Origin: Emcibacteraceae bacterium
GTDB taxonomy: Bacteria > Pseudomonadota > Alphaproteobacteria > Sphingomonadales > Emcibacteraceae
Assembly (NCBI GenBank): GCA_041396985.1
Contig: JAWKXO010000002.1
Span: forward strand, 197,501-261,500
DNA: 64,000 nt
Direction of reading: 5' to 3'
Shown: in pieces, positions 63,893 to 64,000 of the stretch
How the letters are laid out: each line of letters starts with the position of its first letter
Position numbering within the stretch: the stretch's first letter is position 1
Position numbers and translations under genes: made by a program
Notes under the pieces: generated by a model
What the model was told of the DNA's origin: nothing
Seen by the model: the letters and a program-made list of their open reading frames with translations, nothing else
The model's database searches: none

Positions 63893-64000
63893 TTAGGGAC
63901 GAACAGGCTTATCACTAAACCTGAGTATGAATTTATGGTAAGGTTGGTCAACAGGCGCATATCCAGACGGAGATAAAAACTTAAATGGCCCAGCTTCGCC
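63893..64000 (-). CDS. C-terminal end of an unidentified protein gene
   Basis: A 36-codon open frame enters from the right edge on the minus strand and stops with TAA at 63893-63895, five bases from the rpe stop. Its last residues include GPFKFLSPSGYAPVDQPYH and FILRFSDKPVRP, which look protein-like. Too short to assign. A competing plus-strand ATG at 63985 is open only for the last five codons. Confidence 0.45.
   Translation of the reverse strand, partial: GEAGPFKFLSPSGYAPVDQPYHKFILRFSDKPVRP

Noticed and set aside
63935..64000. Plus-strand gene start at 63985 after rpe
   Set aside because: Only five codons visible, with poorly spaced ribosome-binding sequence; the minus-strand reading is longer and more protein-like.
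1..64000. CRISPR arrays, insertion sequences, rRNA or tRNA genes
   Set aside because: No regularly spaced repeats, transposase genes with terminal repeats, or cloverleaf/rRNA sequences were recognised on reading both strands by eye; a dedicated scan (tRNAscan-SE, Infernal, ISfinder) would be decisive.

Overview
The window is a gene-dense, moderately AT-rich stretch of an alphaproteobacterial chromosome. The assignment rests on marker genes and gene orders typical of that class: ppsR and hemE flanking a DnaA-box region, hemE-hemH-hemJ-rho, mnmE-mnmG-rsmG-parA-parB, Tim44-mltA-smr, a DUF1674 (SDHAF4-like) gene beside rsmB, DUF4167 beside clpB and prmC, and an NDUFAF5-like methyltransferase. The order or genus cannot be fixed from the sequence alone. 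I see no rRNA, tRNA, insertion sequence, prophage or CRISPR array.

Layout. 1-15 kb: the end of an M23 endopeptidase gene, then a long minus-strand block (clpB, DUF4167, prmC, prfA, hisS, ispG, rodZ, ptsP, an NMO-family oxidoreductase, lysC). 15-22 kb: ubiG-fdhD, mobA, DUF1178, a nitrilase-family amidase, glutaredoxin, comF, an NDUFAF5-like methyltransferase, a Nudix hydrolase and argJ. 22-33 kb: secA with two C-terminal zinc motifs, accA, xerD with a large exported protein and a tiny membrane protein upstream, aroK-aroB and a CNNM/CorC-type protein. 33-40 kb: xre, smr, mltA and Tim44-like on the minus strand, fxsA and secB on the plus strand, then dnaQ, coaE, aroE and ppsR on the minus strand.

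39,965-40,367 is the probable replication origin. It holds a palindromic pair of DnaA boxes, further near-consensus boxes and an uninterrupted 25-bp A/T run. Gene orientation changes there, mostly minus to the left and mostly plus to the right, as expected when transcription follows bidirectional replication. 40-52 kb: heme genes, rho, an inserted NhaC-type antiporter and an alkyltransferase, then mnmE, mnmG, rsmG, parA and parB, with two perfect 16-bp parS sites bracketing mnmG. 52-58 kb: a SUF iron-sulfur operon (Rrf2 regulator, sufBCD, sufS, sufT). 58-61.6 kb: an unusual minus-strand pair, a membrane fatty-acid hydroxylase/sterol-desaturase-like gene followed by a long patatin-like lipase gene. 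61.6-64 kb: a short DUF1674 gene, rsmB, rpe and the tail of an unidentified minus-strand gene.

The most notable observations are: (1) the hydroxylase gene carries an apparent one-base frameshift. The missing C-terminal 49 codons are intact in the next frame and end in an ATGA overlap with the patatin start. (2) The origin and partition sites can be read directly. (3) SecA has a duplicated zinc-binding tail. (4) Conserved alphaproteobacterial gene blocks have lost (maf) or gained (nhaC-ogt, rodZ-ispG-hisS) genes. I did not find a clearly undescribed multi-gene defence or biosynthetic system. The hydroxylase-patatin pair and the xerD-linked exported protein are the best candidates for new biology.
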